A stretch of DNA of 64,000 bases from an uncultured Paracoccaceae bacterium. GTDB lineage: Bacteria; Pseudomonadota; Alphaproteobacteria; Rhodobacterales; Rhodobacteraceae. This document shows positions 1 through 8,005 of this stretch, piece after piece (positions within the stretch are counted from its first letter, which is position 1; every line of letters begins with the position of its first letter). The notes beneath the pieces were generated by a model. The model worked only from the letters and a program-made list of their open reading frames with translations, was not told where the DNA came from and ran no database searches. Where the stretch lies: positions 62,001 through 126,000 of the forward strand of contig CAKSTR010000013.1 of NCBI GenBank assembly GCA_934500835.1, given 5' to 3'. The position numbers were made by a program, and so were the translations under genes.

Positions 1-541
1 ACTCGGGGAATTCCTCGATCAGCCGACGGGCGAGAATGCCCAGATCGCGCATCGACATCCGCTGCGCCGGGTCCGGCCAGCCCGAGGCATTGGCAAAGGT
101 CGATGCCGTCATCCCGAGTGCGGGCGCGCGCTGCGTCATCTGCGTGGCAAAGGCCTCTTCGGTGCCGGCCAGCCCTTCGGCCACCACCACGCAGGCATCG
201 TTGCCCGAGTTGATGATCATGCCGTGGATCAGCTCCTCGACCGTGGGGCGGTCGCTTTCCTGCAGGAACATGGTCGATCCGCCCATGCCCTTGGCGCGCG
301 ACGAGACTGCGAAAGTGGTGTCCATCTGCACCCGGCCGTCGCGCAGCGCTTCGAACAGCATGTTGATCGTCATCAGCTTCGACATGCTGGCCGGCGGCAC
401 CGGCTGATCGGCGTTCTTGTCCATCAGCACGGTATGGGTCGTGACGTCATAGACCCAGGCCGCAGTCGCCTGCGTCTCGAAGGCGCGCGCGGGCAGGGCG
501 ACGACCAGCAGGAGAACGGCAAGATAGAGACGGTGCAGCAT
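1..541 (-). CDS. D-alanyl-D-alanine carboxypeptidase, partial (C-terminus outside window)
   Basis: Penicillin-binding-protein 5/6-type serine peptidase that trims the terminal D-Ala of peptidoglycan stem peptides in the periplasm. I translated it from the ATG at 541. An N-terminal signal peptide (MLHRLYLAVLLLVVALPARA) is followed by the SxxK motif SMSK (catalytic Ser near residue 53) and the SGN triad (near residue 117). About 180 residues lie in the window, and the KTG motif and anchor helix lie beyond position 1. It starts 11 bases after the stop of the SPOR lipoprotein gene, so the two are probably cotranscribed. Both act on the cell wall, which supports the pairing. The family assignment is firm, the paralogue is not. 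Confidence 0.9.
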   Translation of the reverse strand, partial: MLHRLYLAVLLLVVALPARAFETQATAAWVYDVTTHTVLMDKNADQPVPPASMSKLMTINMLFEALRDGRVQMDTTFAVSSRAKGMGGSTMFLQESDRPTVEELIHGMIINSGNDACVVVAEGLAGTEEAFATQMTQRAPALGMTASTFANASGWPDPAQRMSMRDLGILARRLIEEFPE

Positions 542-552
542 GTGAGATCCTG

Positions 553-1476
553 TCACTTCAAGAGATAGGCGTCGGCAAAACCGGCCGATTTGATCTTTTT
601 CAGCGTTGCGGCATCACCGCGGGCGATGACCGACCAGAAGGCCTTGCCCTTGGCGTTTTCCTTGCGGACCTCGGCCGAAACGCCGGCCTTGGCCAAGGTG
701 TCGACCGCGCGCTTTGCATTGGCCTCGACCGAGAAGATGCCGATCTGGATCGGCTTGCCGCCGCCAGCGGCGGGGGCAGGGGCCGCCGGCGCCGCAGGGG
801 CGGGTGCCGGCGCTGCCGCCGTCTTTTTGGGATCGGAGGCGTCAATGGCAGCACCCGCGACAGCCGCGGTTGCCGCGGCTTTCTTGCCGCCTTTCTTGCC
901 CGGGGCCGCAGGTGCCGCACCCGGCGCATCCAGCGGTTTCGTCTCGACTCCGCCGGCGTCGATCGCGCCTGCCGCTGCGGGCGTTCCGCCGACGGTCTCG
1001 GCGCTGTCGAGGATGGGGGAGGTCGGCGCCACCGCGGGGGCTTCTTCCCGCCGCAGGGCGGTGACCGACAGTCTGGCCGGCGCACCTGCCAGCATGCCAA
1101 GGGCCGCTGCCGCGTCCGAAGAGATCTGCAGCTTCGGCCCCGGATTGTCACGCTCGCGCCGGAACAGCGCCCCGATGACGAACTTGCCATTCGCCGGGTT
1201 GCGCATGATCACGCGTTCGGGGTCCTTGGCATCGGGCGAGGCCACCCAGACGCCGCCGAGGCTGGGCCGTCCGTCCCAAAGCGCCTCTTCCGTGACCTGG
1301 AAGACATTGGGCGCCTCGACATCGCGGTCAACCAGCTTGGTGGATTTCTGTGTCTTCGCAGGCGCTTCGCTGCTTGCTACCGGTTTGGTGCCACTGCCCG
1401 CGCCGTCAACGCAGGCCCCAAGCGCCAGCGCAGCCGCAGAGGCCAGCAGGATAGATCCGATGGATGCCCGTGCCAT
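553..1476 (-). CDS. SPOR-domain lipoprotein with a degenerate RlpA-like region
   Basis: Predicted outer-membrane or periplasmic lipoprotein of 307 residues. The ATG at 1476 was chosen over upstream starts because it follows a GAGAGGG ribosome site and gives a lipoprotein signal ending in ALGAC (Cys22). Residues about 95-150 (RVIMRNPANGKFVIGALFRR onward) resemble the second half of the RlpA double-psi barrel, but the usual NDRGPF catalytic stretch is not conserved. An Ala/Pro/Lys-rich linker follows. The last roughly 70 residues (QIGIFSVEANAKRAVDTLAK and after) form a SPOR domain, a family that binds denuded glycan at division septa. The downstream gene is a carboxypeptidase. It is probably a non-catalytic RlpA relative, which is inference. 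Confidence 0.8.
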   Translation of the reverse strand: MARASIGSILLASAAALALGACVDGAGSGTKPVASSEAPAKTQKSTKLVDRDVEAPNVFQVTEEALWDGRPSLGGVWVASPDAKDPERVIMRNPANGKFVIGALFRRERDNPGPKLQISSDAAAALGMLAGAPARLSVTALRREEAPAVAPTSPILDSAETVGGTPAAAGAIDAGGVETKPLDAPGAAPAAPGKKGGKKAAATAAVAGAAIDASDPKKTAAAPAPAPAAPAAPAPAAGGGKPIQIGIFSVEANAKRAVDTLAKAGVSAEVRKENAKGKAFWSVIARGDAATLKKIKSAGFADAYLLK

Positions 1477-1646
1477 TGTGCCCTCTCGTTCGCGCGGTCT
1501 TGCTGCCACGCTGATTGCCGTGCCCCAAGGTTCGCCCGGAGCCGTTCCGCTGGCATCATACGTGCCGCGAGAGGCGCTGGAAAGGGCCGAGCACCGATGC
1601 ATCCATCACGATCAGCGGATTTCCCTGCAACCGTGCTCTTTCAGAA

Positions 1647-3386
1647 TCACCCCGCTCCGCGTAACCCGTGCCGGTCGGAGGAGTGGCGGAGCGGTTTAAC
1701 GCACCGGTCTTGAAAACCGACGTGGGTGCAAGCCCACCGTGGGTTCGAATCCCACCTCCTCCGCCACTTCAGTCCCTGAGTGGGCACTGCGTTTACGCCA
1801 CTTCCCGCCACGAGCGTCTGTAGCAGCCGGGACTTCGATCCCATGATACGAACCTCGCCCTCTGCGACCTCGACGCGCTGCGCAAGCGCGCGCAGGTGGT
1901 CGCGGCGATAGCCGCCGCCTTCCAGCCGGATACGCTCGCGGGCGGTTGCGGCGAACTTGCGCAGCATCTGCGGCGTCACGGCCTTCTGCCCCGAGTTCTG
2001 GAGCATGGCCTGTGCCCGGTCGGAATCTGCCTTCGCCTGATCGCGTATGGCCTTGAGGCCGTCGATGCGATCTTTCAGCGCCGGGTCGTCCAGATCGGCA
2101 ATGCCTGCTTCGATGGCGTCATAGAGCCGCTTGAGACGCAATTCCGATTCGGCTGAGCGCTTATTCAACTCGGCGATATGCTCGCGGCGGCGTTCTGCAT
2201 GTTCTTCCCTGCGGTCGAGCGCGGCGGCAAGGACGGTCTCCAGCCGTTCGGGTTGGAGAAGCTGGCCCTCAAGATGGCTGGCGACCAGATCGTCCAGCTT
2301 CTCCATCGGCACGGCCATGCCCTCGCAGGCGGTCGGCCCCTGCCGCGCCTTCATCGAGCAGGAATAGTAGCGATAGCGCCCGCCCTTGCCGGTGCGGATG
2401 GTCATGGCCCCGCCGCACTTGGCGCAATGGATCAGGCCGGTCAGCATGGTCGGGCCGCTGATGACGCGGGCGGGCATGACCTTGGGATTGCGGGCCTTGA
2501 GCAGCTTCTGAACCGCGTCGAACGTCTCTTTGTCGATGATGGGCGGGACCGGAACAGTCACGATCTCGCTGACCGGCTTCAATTCCTTGGTCTTGCTGCG
2601 CTTGTTGAACTCATGCTCGCCCATATAGGTGCGGCGGGTCAGAATGCGGTGAACCTGACCGATGCCCCAGCGCCCGCCGTCGCGCGTGAAGATGCGGCGG
2701 CTGTTGAGGTAAGAGACGATGTTCTTGACGCCCATTTGGCCGGTCGTGCCGTCGCCCTCAAGCGCAAGGCGATAGATCAGCCGCACCGTGTCGGCGTGCA
2801 GCGGGTCGATTTCCAGCTTCTTCTTGGTCTTGGCTCCCCGCTGCTCGGCCGCAACGGTGCGATAGCCGATAGGGGGAAGGGAGCCGTTCCAGAAGCCTTG
2901 CCGCGCGTTCTCCTTCAACGCCCGCATGACGTGCTTGGCGTTTTCCTTGGACTGGTATTCATCGAACAGCGCCATGATCTGCCGCATCATCACGTGCATG
3001 GGGTCATCCCCCATTTCCTGTGTGATCGAAACCAGCTTCACGCCGTTCTTCGCCAGCTTGCGGACATAGAACTCAAGCTCGAAGTGATCGCGGAAGAACC
3101 GGCTGAACGAATGGACCACGACCACATCGAACGGCGCGGGCTTGCTGGTGCCCGCCTCGATCATGCGCTGGAACTCGGGGCGGCGGTCATTGGTCGCCGA
3201 TGCGCCGGGTTCGATGAAAGTCTCGACCAGTTGCAGGCCGCGCGCCTCGCAATAGGCTTCACCCTGCCGCTTCTGGTCGGGAATCGACACGTCATGCTCG
3301 GCCTGCCGCGCCGTCGAGACACGAAGATAGAGGGCGGCGCGCTGCATCACCCGATGCGAAGATTCGCCATTGCTCGAAGTTGTCAT
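1647..3386 (-). CDS. Large serine site-specific recombinase (integrase of the element)
   Basis: 579-residue large serine recombinase that probably excises and integrates the surrounding element. The N-terminal resolvase domain (about residues 15-160) has the catalytic serine in YLRVSTARQ (Ser24) and an Arg-rich active site (SFSRFFRDH). A recombinase domain follows, then a zinc ribbon (CAKCGG near 323, partner Cys in YYSCS and ACEG), then a coiled-coil segment rich in Glu/Arg. Its ATG overlaps the stop of the GNAT gene (ATGA), so it is translated with the toxin-antitoxin genes. The last about 40 codons run antisense through the T arm, anticodon and acceptor of tRNA-Ser, giving the WDSNPR string. 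The C-terminus therefore comes from host sequence at the junction. Confidence 0.93.
   Translation of the reverse strand: MTTSSNGESSHRVMQRAALYLRVSTARQAEHDVSIPDQKRQGEAYCEARGLQLVETFIEPGASATNDRRPEFQRMIEAGTSKPAPFDVVVVHSFSRFFRDHFELEFYVRKLAKNGVKLVSITQEMGDDPMHVMMRQIMALFDEYQSKENAKHVMRALKENARQGFWNGSLPPIGYRTVAAEQRGAKTKKKLEIDPLHADTVRLIYRLALEGDGTTGQMGVKNIVSYLNSRRIFTRDGGRWGIGQVHRILTRRTYMGEHEFNKRSKTKELKPVSEIVTVPVPPIIDKETFDAVQKLLKARNPKVMPARVISGPTMLTGLIHCAKCGGAMTIRTGKGGRYRYYSCSMKARQGPTACEGMAVPMEKLDDLVASHLEGQLLQPERLETVLAAALDRREEHAERRREHIAELNKRSAESELRLKRLYDAIEAGIADLDDPALKDRIDGLKAIRDQAKADSDRAQAMLQNSGQKAVTPQMLRKFAATARERIRLEGGGYRRDHLRALAQRVEVAEGEVRIMGSKSRLLQTLVAGSGVNAVPTQGLKWRRRWDSNPRWACTHVGFQDRCVKPLRHSSDRHGLRGAG
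1677..1766 (+). tRNA. tRNA-Ser (anticodon TGA)
   Basis: Class II tRNA with acceptor GGAGGAG (1677-1683) pairing with CTCCTCC (1756-1762), discriminator G and an encoded CCA (1764-1766). The anticodon loop CTTGAAA places TGA at 1711-1713, which reads UCA and other UCN serine codons. The long variable arm GTGGGTGCAAGCCCAC is typical of tRNA-Ser, and the T arm carries GGTTCGAATCC. The gene looks intact. It marks the left boundary of the mobile element, whose recombinase gene overlaps it in antisense. Confidence 0.97.
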
Positions 3387-3898
3387 GAGGCTTCTCCCGA
3401 CAAAAGGCGCTGTGCGGTCGCAACAGGCAGATAAAGGGTATTGGGCCGGTCAGTCAGCGGCGTGAAGCCGAAGGCCGCGTAAAAGGCTGCGGCCTTCGCG
3501 TCGATAGCGTCGGCGAATATGGCGTGAGCGCCTATCGGCGCTTCGGCGACGGTCCTGATGGCGTCGAACAGCAATGCCTCTCCGAGTCCAAACCCGGCAT
3601 AGGACTGGTCTCGTCCAAGCCAGCCTATCAAAACGGCCGGGACGGTCGGATAGCGCGGCAACCGGCTCGCCAGCAGCTCGGGCACGGCGGTCAGTGGGAC
3701 GTTGCTCGATGACAACGTGTAGAAACCTGCAATGCGGTCGGTCTCAAGGTCTCGGGCGACAAAGCAGGTCGCGTATCGGCGCTTCATGTCCTGCGTGACC
3801 GTCTCGCGGAAATAGCGGTCTATCCGCTCGTTGCCGCACGAGAACGTCTTGCGCTGGTGAGCCTTGGTCAGCGCCTCTATCGCAAACCTTGCGCTCAC
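3383..3898 (-). CDS. GNAT acetyltransferase toxin, TacT-like
   Basis: 171-residue GNAT-fold protein of the kind found as the toxin in DUF1778-GNAT systems (TacT, AtaT, ItaT), which acetylate the amino acid on charged tRNAs and stop translation. Visible features are the acetyl-CoA loop in GRDQSYAGFGLGEALLFDA (R-x-x-x-x-x-GFGxG), the substrate strand FYTLSSSNVPL, and the Tyr of AAFYAAFGFTPL that TacT-type enzymes use in catalysis. The start is GTG at 3898 overlapping the antitoxin stop (GTGA), and its stop overlaps the recombinase ATG. The order antitoxin-toxin fits the family. The target tRNA cannot be read from sequence. Confidence 0.9.
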   Translation of the reverse strand: MSARFAIEALTKAHQRKTFSCGNERIDRYFRETVTQDMKRRYATCFVARDLETDRIAGFYTLSSSNVPLTAVPELLASRLPRYPTVPAVLIGWLGRDQSYAGFGLGEALLFDAIRTVAEAPIGAHAIFADAIDAKAAAFYAAFGFTPLTDRPNTLYLPVATAQRLLSGEAS

Positions 3899-4185
3899 CG
3901 GGGCGCGATCAGGTCGGCATGACGCTTGGCGGCGCTGGCCAGACGAGCGTTCGGCGCGGGCGGGTCGATCAGCGCCTTTGCAAAGCGCACCTGATCCTCG
4001 GCCGCCAGACGCAGCACATCGGCTTCCTCGACCGTGCGGCGGGCATCCTCGCCAGCCGTGGCGATGAGATAGCCCGTCAGTGTCATGCCGCGCAGCTTGG
4101 CCGCGCGCTGCATCTGCTCATAGACATGGACGGGAACGCGCGCCTCAAGGCGTGCGGTTTCGATTTCACTTGCGGGTCTGGGCAT
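3895..4185 (-). CDS. DUF1778 (TacA-like) antitoxin
   Basis: 96-residue antitoxin with an N-terminal ribbon-helix-helix region (RLEARVPVHVYEQMQRAAKL) that binds DNA as a dimer, and a C-terminal tail that in TacA-type proteins wraps the GNAT toxin. A good ribosome site (AAGGAG, minus strand, 4193-4198) precedes the ATG at 4185. It is the first gene of a three-gene unit antitoxin-toxin-recombinase with 4-base overlaps. Nested inverted repeats immediately upstream are the probable autoregulatory operator. Confidence 0.9.
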   Translation of the reverse strand: MPRPASEIETARLEARVPVHVYEQMQRAAKLRGMTLTGYLIATAGEDARRTVEEADVLRLAAEDQVRFAKALIDPPAPNARLASAAKRHADLIAPR

Positions 4186-4193
4186 GGCTGATC

Positions 4194-4237
4194 TCCTTGA
4201 AGGAATATATACGGCATATTGCCGGATTTTTCAAGGA
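4194..4237. promoter_or_regulatory. Nested inverted repeats upstream of the antitoxin gene (candidate operator)
   Basis: Outer arms TCCTTGAA (4194-4201) and TTCAAGGA (4230-4237) are perfect complements. They enclose an inner dyad CGGCA-TAT-TGCCG (4212-4224) within an AT-rich stretch. The left outer arm contains the antitoxin Shine-Dalgarno sequence, so a bound ribbon-helix-helix complex or an RNA hairpin would block both promoter and ribosome access. Operator function is inferred from position. Confidence 0.6.
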
Positions 4238-4500
4238 TCGGATGAGCCAAAGAGTTCATCGAACAGGTCTCCGAACCATCGCTCGAACACCTCGATCTCG
4301 GCTTCTGTGACCGGAACGGGGTCGGGCCAGTCGTCGGTAACGGTCCATGTGCTGAGGTCGTGCTTGGGCGGCCTGCCGGGGAATGGCCACGGATAGCCCA
4401 ACAATTCCTCAAGCTGCTCCGACGCCGTGGGCGGTCGTTTGGCGTTCCGGGAACGGGATGCCGTCATCGGCTTGTGGTCGTCGCTGCGATCAGAAGTCAT
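4231..4500 (-). CDS. Small acidic hypothetical protein
   Basis: About 89 residues if it starts at the ATG at 4500, which overlaps the end of the AlpA-like gene by 11 bases. A second ATG at 4467 would give 78 residues. The N-terminus is basic and polar, and the C-terminus is acidic and aromatic (EIEVFERWFGDLFDELFG). I recognise no family. The overlap suggests translation coupled to the AlpA-like gene. No ribosome site is evident at either start, so it relies on coupling. Its stop lies inside the right outer arm of the antitoxin operator. Confidence 0.55.
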   Translation of the reverse strand: MTSDRSDDHKPMTASRSRNAKRPPTASEQLEELLGYPWPFPGRPPKHDLSTWTVTDDWPDPVPVTEAEIEVFERWFGDLFDELFGSSDP

Positions 4501-4717
4501 CGAGGAAGTCGAATTCGTTGAACGAACGCTGCCGCCATCCGGCAGGGTTGGCGACCCAGCGGTTGAGGTCGGATTCCTTCCATCCCGCGCCGTTGGCGCT
4601 GATCCTGATCTGGGGCGGGAACGTGCCCTCCTTGATCTTGCGGTAGATGGTGGATCGAGACAGGCCGGTGCGGGCGAGAACGGTGTCAAAGCGGATGATG
4701 CGGTCTGGCTGGCGCAT
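4490..4717 (-). CDS. AlpA-like helix-turn-helix regulator
   Basis: 75-residue MerR/AlpA-type DNA-binding protein. The core reads IIRFDTVLARTGLSRSTIYR, then KIKEGTFPPQIRI and WKESDLNRWV, the typical AlpA pattern of helix-turn-helix followed by a wing. Such proteins control excision or mobilisation genes on integrative elements and satellites. A GGAGG ribosome site lies upstream of the ATG at 4717. The upstream 100 bases are unusually AT-rich and probably hold its promoter. Confidence 0.85.
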   Translation of the reverse strand: MRQPDRIIRFDTVLARTGLSRSTIYRKIKEGTFPPQIRISANGAGWKESDLNRWVANPAGWRQRSFNEFDFLDDF

Positions 4718-4817
4718 GGTCGTGCTGCCTCCTGCTGGTTGTTTCTGACGATTGCAGAGACCAGTGAGAGCAACGAATTATCGTTGTGCAACAATTATTT
4801 AGGTGTCGTAGTAGTAT

Positions 4818-4854
4818 AGCGTAGAAACGGCGGTAAATAGGATGGTTCTACGCT
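4818..4854. terminator. Inverted repeat at the 3' end of the relaxase gene
   Basis: AGCGTAGAA (4818-4826) and TTCTACGCT (4846-4854) are perfect 9-base arms around a 19-base loop, placed immediately after the relaxase TAG stop. No U-tract follows on the minus strand, so it would be a weak intrinsic terminator. It may instead stabilise the mRNA end or be a protein site. Confidence 0.4.
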
Positions 4855-7824
4855 CTACAATCCGATGCCTCGGCCTCGGCCGAGGCCGTGACTGAGGGCA
4901 AGTTGACGCCCGAGTCTCATCCCTGAGTCAAAATCCATGCTGATGCCGAGTTGCTTCTTGCGGCCTTCGAGCAGGGATTCCATCTGGGGATCGCGTTCGA
5001 GGCTCATCGCCATGTTGCCCATCTCGGCGCGCGCGGCGTGATAGCCGGAATAATTGCCCGCCGCATATTGGCGCTCGCCGCTCTGTTTGATGTCGCGGAA
5101 CCGTTCCACGAAACGATCCGCGCGGCGCTCCGGGCTGGTGCGGATTTCGGTTTCTAGTTGCAGGGCGCGGATGGCGCGATTGACCTTGCCCGATCCCGCC
5201 TCATGGGCAAGGCCCTCATCCTTGGCATAGGCCGCTTCCGCATCCCGCCATCCATAGGGCCGCACCGCATCGAACGCCTTGCGGGCATCGACCAGTTCAT
5301 CCCATTGCGCGGGGCTGGCCTTGCTCCCGGCATCCTCGGCGTTGAAGACCTGGCCAACGGCATGGGCATGGCGGATGAGCGCCATTCTGCGGGCGTGGCG
5401 CAAGGCGTCTTCCGGGTCTATTCCGGTGTCCTGTGCTACCGCCTCGATCTCCTGCCTTATTCCCCTGCCGGTCGTCTCCCTTTCCGGCCCCTCCGCACCA
5501 TCACGGATTTCGCGCACGCTGAAAATGATGCCGCCGATCCGGTCAACGGCATTGTTCGGAGCGTGAACCTGTTCAACGGCAGCATCATGGGCATGGACGG
5601 TGATGCCCCGCCGCTCGGCATAGTTCTGCGCCGGGTCGTAATCCGTCGCCATGTCTTTGGCCCGGTCGCGCGACAGGGTGTTGATGAGCTTGTCCTGACC
5701 AGCGAAGTCGTCGCGGCCATAATGCAGGTCCATGCCGTCGCGATGGCGCGACAAGGCGACATAACTACCGTGGGCGTCCATTCCCGGTGTCGCCAGCACA
5801 TGGGTGCGGTCTACTGTCATGCCCTGCGCCTTATGGATGGTCGCGGCATAGCCGTGGTCGATCCGGTCGTAGTCTTTCAGGTCGAAGGCGATGTCGCGCC
5901 CGTCATCGGTGCGCACGCTCATGCTCTGCGCGCTGACCTGTTCTATGGTCCCGAGCGTGCCGTTCTTCACGCCAAGACTGCGCTCGTTTTGCAGGAACAT
6001 GACGCGATCCCCGCTGGCGAAGTGCCGTTCGCCCCGCTCGACCGTGACGCGCACGTCCTCGCCCAGATCGCCAGCCTCCCGCATCCGGCCACGGGCGGCC
6101 TCGTTGAGTTCGCGCACCTCGGCGTTGGTGTGGGTGAGGATGATGCGGCTGCTGTCGGGAGAAGCCTGCCGTTCGCGGTCCCAACGGTCGATCAGATCGC
6201 CGCGCGCCTGTTCGCGGGTTTCAGCGGAATGCACCATGTCGTGACGGTCATAAGCGGCGATGGCATTGCCGGTTCTTCCTGTCGCCAGATCGCGCGTGGC
6301 GTCCCGCTGCCAGTCCTCGCGCTGGCGGCGCACCTCGCCGATTTCCGCGCCGCCATGGCGCTCATGGATCGAGCGGAACGCCGCGCCCGCCTCGATGGAT
6401 TGCAACTGCTGCGGATCGCCGACCAGCACCACCTTTGCGCCAGCCTCGGCGGCATGGGACAGAACGCGCTCCATCTGCCGCGTCCCGACCATGCCCGCCT
6501 CGTCGATGACAAGCACGTCGCGGGAAGTCAGCATGTCGCGGCCCTGTCCCCAGCCGTGTTCCATGCTGGCGATGGTGCGCGAGGATATGCCCGATCCGCT
6601 TTCCAGATTTTCCGCCGCGATGCCGGACAGGGCAACGCCGCGCACCTCGTAGCCAGACTCTTCCCATGCCTCGCGGGCCACACCAAGCATGGCGCTCTTT
6701 CCCGTCCCGGCATAGCCGACGACAACGCCAAGGTCGCGCCCGTCCGTGACATGCGCCAGCGCGTCGGCCTGCTCGCCAGACAGGACAAGGCCGCGTTCTT
6801 CCGCGCGGGCAAGTGCGGCCTCTCTGTCGCGGTCGCTGACCTCGTGCAATTCCCTCCCGGCCATCACCTCGGCGGCGCGGTGCAGGCGCTGTTCCGCCTC
6901 GATCATGTCGCGGGTGGTGAAGCGGTCCTCGCCGCGTGCGTCCTGCCCAAGCTCGACCAGATCGGGCGAACCGCGCATCGCGCCCATGACCTCGTTGAAC
7001 TGGTCGATGCCGTCGCTGTGGCGGTGCGCGAACTTCGCCATGTCGCGGCGCGTGAAGGTCGATTGCTGCTGTGTGATCGCGTCCAGCGCCACGGAAGGAT
7101 CGGCGATGATCCGTTCGCCATTGTTGCGGGCGATCTCGCGGTGCAAGTCGGCGCGGTCTGCGGCCTCGACGCCTTCGCCTTCGATCCGCTGCGCCGGTGC
7201 GCCGATCTGGCTTTGCGGCTCGAGCCCGATCCCCTGCGCCTCAAGGCTGCGATGGTCGATCCGGGCGTCTATGTCGAGTTCAGCCAGCCGCTCGTTGACA
7301 TGCTCGGCCCAACGCTCGCGCCACCGCTCCACCATCTCGGTGCGGTTCCAGTCCCGGACTTTCGGGCCGAACCCGTTCTCGTCCACGCTGCGCATGGTGA
7401 GCATGACATGGGCATGAGGCTTGGGGCTTCCGTCCTCGGCAAAATCCCAATGCACGTTCAAATCGGCGATCATGCCCTGATCGACAAATTCGGCTTGGGC
7501 GAAGTCGCGCGCCAACTCGATGCCCTGCGCCTGCGTCATCTCGCGCGGAATGGCGAACTCCACCTCGCGCGCAAGCTGGGCGTCCTTGCGGACCTCGAAG
7601 GCTTCGACATCATTCCAGAGCCGTTCGCGGTCGCCAAGATGCTCGGGCGCATTGTCGGGCAGCATGATTTCGGAATGGACGACGCCGCGTTTATTGGAAA
7701 AATCCTGCACGCGGTCGATGCGCTCGTCGCGCATCCGCGAGGCCGAGCGGTAGGCGGCGGACGCCACCGCACTGCTTCCGGCCTTGCGGCCAATGACCTT
7801 GACGTGAAGATGATAGATCGCCAT
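4855..7824 (-). CDS. traA: MobA/TraA-type conjugative relaxase-helicase (MOBQ)
   Basis: 989-residue Ti-type TraA relaxase that nicks and unwinds DNA at oriT. The ATG at 7824 gives the standard family start MAIYHLHVKVIGRKAGSSA. The relaxase domain has Tyr25 (SAAYRSASR) and the metal-binding histidines in PKPHAHVM (His137, His139). A RecD/TraI-like helicase follows with Walker A GYAGTGKS (370-377), Walker B VLVIDEAGMVG, GDPQQLQ and a C-terminal ATIHKAQGMT motif. It is full-length. Divergent traC and the oriT lie just upstream. No TraG coupling protein or mating-pair genes are in the element, so it must borrow a secretion system from a helper. Confidence 0.95.
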   Translation of the reverse strand: MAIYHLHVKVIGRKAGSSAVASAAYRSASRMRDERIDRVQDFSNKRGVVHSEIMLPDNAPEHLGDRERLWNDVEAFEVRKDAQLAREVEFAIPREMTQAQGIELARDFAQAEFVDQGMIADLNVHWDFAEDGSPKPHAHVMLTMRSVDENGFGPKVRDWNRTEMVERWRERWAEHVNERLAELDIDARIDHRSLEAQGIGLEPQSQIGAPAQRIEGEGVEAADRADLHREIARNNGERIIADPSVALDAITQQQSTFTRRDMAKFAHRHSDGIDQFNEVMGAMRGSPDLVELGQDARGEDRFTTRDMIEAEQRLHRAAEVMAGRELHEVSDRDREAALARAEERGLVLSGEQADALAHVTDGRDLGVVVGYAGTGKSAMLGVAREAWEESGYEVRGVALSGIAAENLESGSGISSRTIASMEHGWGQGRDMLTSRDVLVIDEAGMVGTRQMERVLSHAAEAGAKVVLVGDPQQLQSIEAGAAFRSIHERHGGAEIGEVRRQREDWQRDATRDLATGRTGNAIAAYDRHDMVHSAETREQARGDLIDRWDRERQASPDSSRIILTHTNAEVRELNEAARGRMREAGDLGEDVRVTVERGERHFASGDRVMFLQNERSLGVKNGTLGTIEQVSAQSMSVRTDDGRDIAFDLKDYDRIDHGYAATIHKAQGMTVDRTHVLATPGMDAHGSYVALSRHRDGMDLHYGRDDFAGQDKLINTLSRDRAKDMATDYDPAQNYAERRGITVHAHDAAVEQVHAPNNAVDRIGGIIFSVREIRDGAEGPERETTGRGIRQEIEAVAQDTGIDPEDALRHARRMALIRHAHAVGQVFNAEDAGSKASPAQWDELVDARKAFDAVRPYGWRDAEAAYAKDEGLAHEAGSGKVNRAIRALQLETEIRTSPERRADRFVERFRDIKQSGERQYAAGNYSGYHAARAEMGNMAMSLERDPQMESLLEGRKKQLGISMDFDSGMRLGRQLALSHGLGRGRGIGL

Positions 7825-7853
7825 CGCGATCAAGCATTGGCACGACGAAGCGC

Positions 7854-7881
7854 ACGTCGGAACGACGTATAAGCGCGCCCT
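7854..7881 (+). other. oriT: Origin of transfer (oriT) with nick-region core
   Basis: The stretch ACGTATAAGCGCGCCCT (7865-7881) closely matches the RSF1010/Ti-plasmid nic core (TAAGTGCGCCCT type). It is preceded by a perfect inverted repeat ACGTCG-gaa-CGACGT (7854-7868). It lies in the 181-base gap between the divergent relaxase and traC genes, exactly where MOBQ systems carry oriT. The match is from memory of the consensus, and cleavage has not been shown. Confidence 0.82.
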
Positions 7882-8005
7882 CCCTCGAAAAAATCTCGGG
7901 ATGGACCGGGCCGTGCCACACCGTCCCGGCAACAATACTGCGTTCAGCCTCCCGAGCAACTATCCTTACCGCATCAATCACTTGCGACCGGGAAAGGACA
8001 CGGCA

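Noticed and set aside
4740-4800. Replication origin or iterons in the AT-rich stretch before the AlpA-like gene
   Set aside because: I see only short dyads (GTTG-TG-CAAC) and no repeated iterons or Rep gene. A promoter is the simpler reading.
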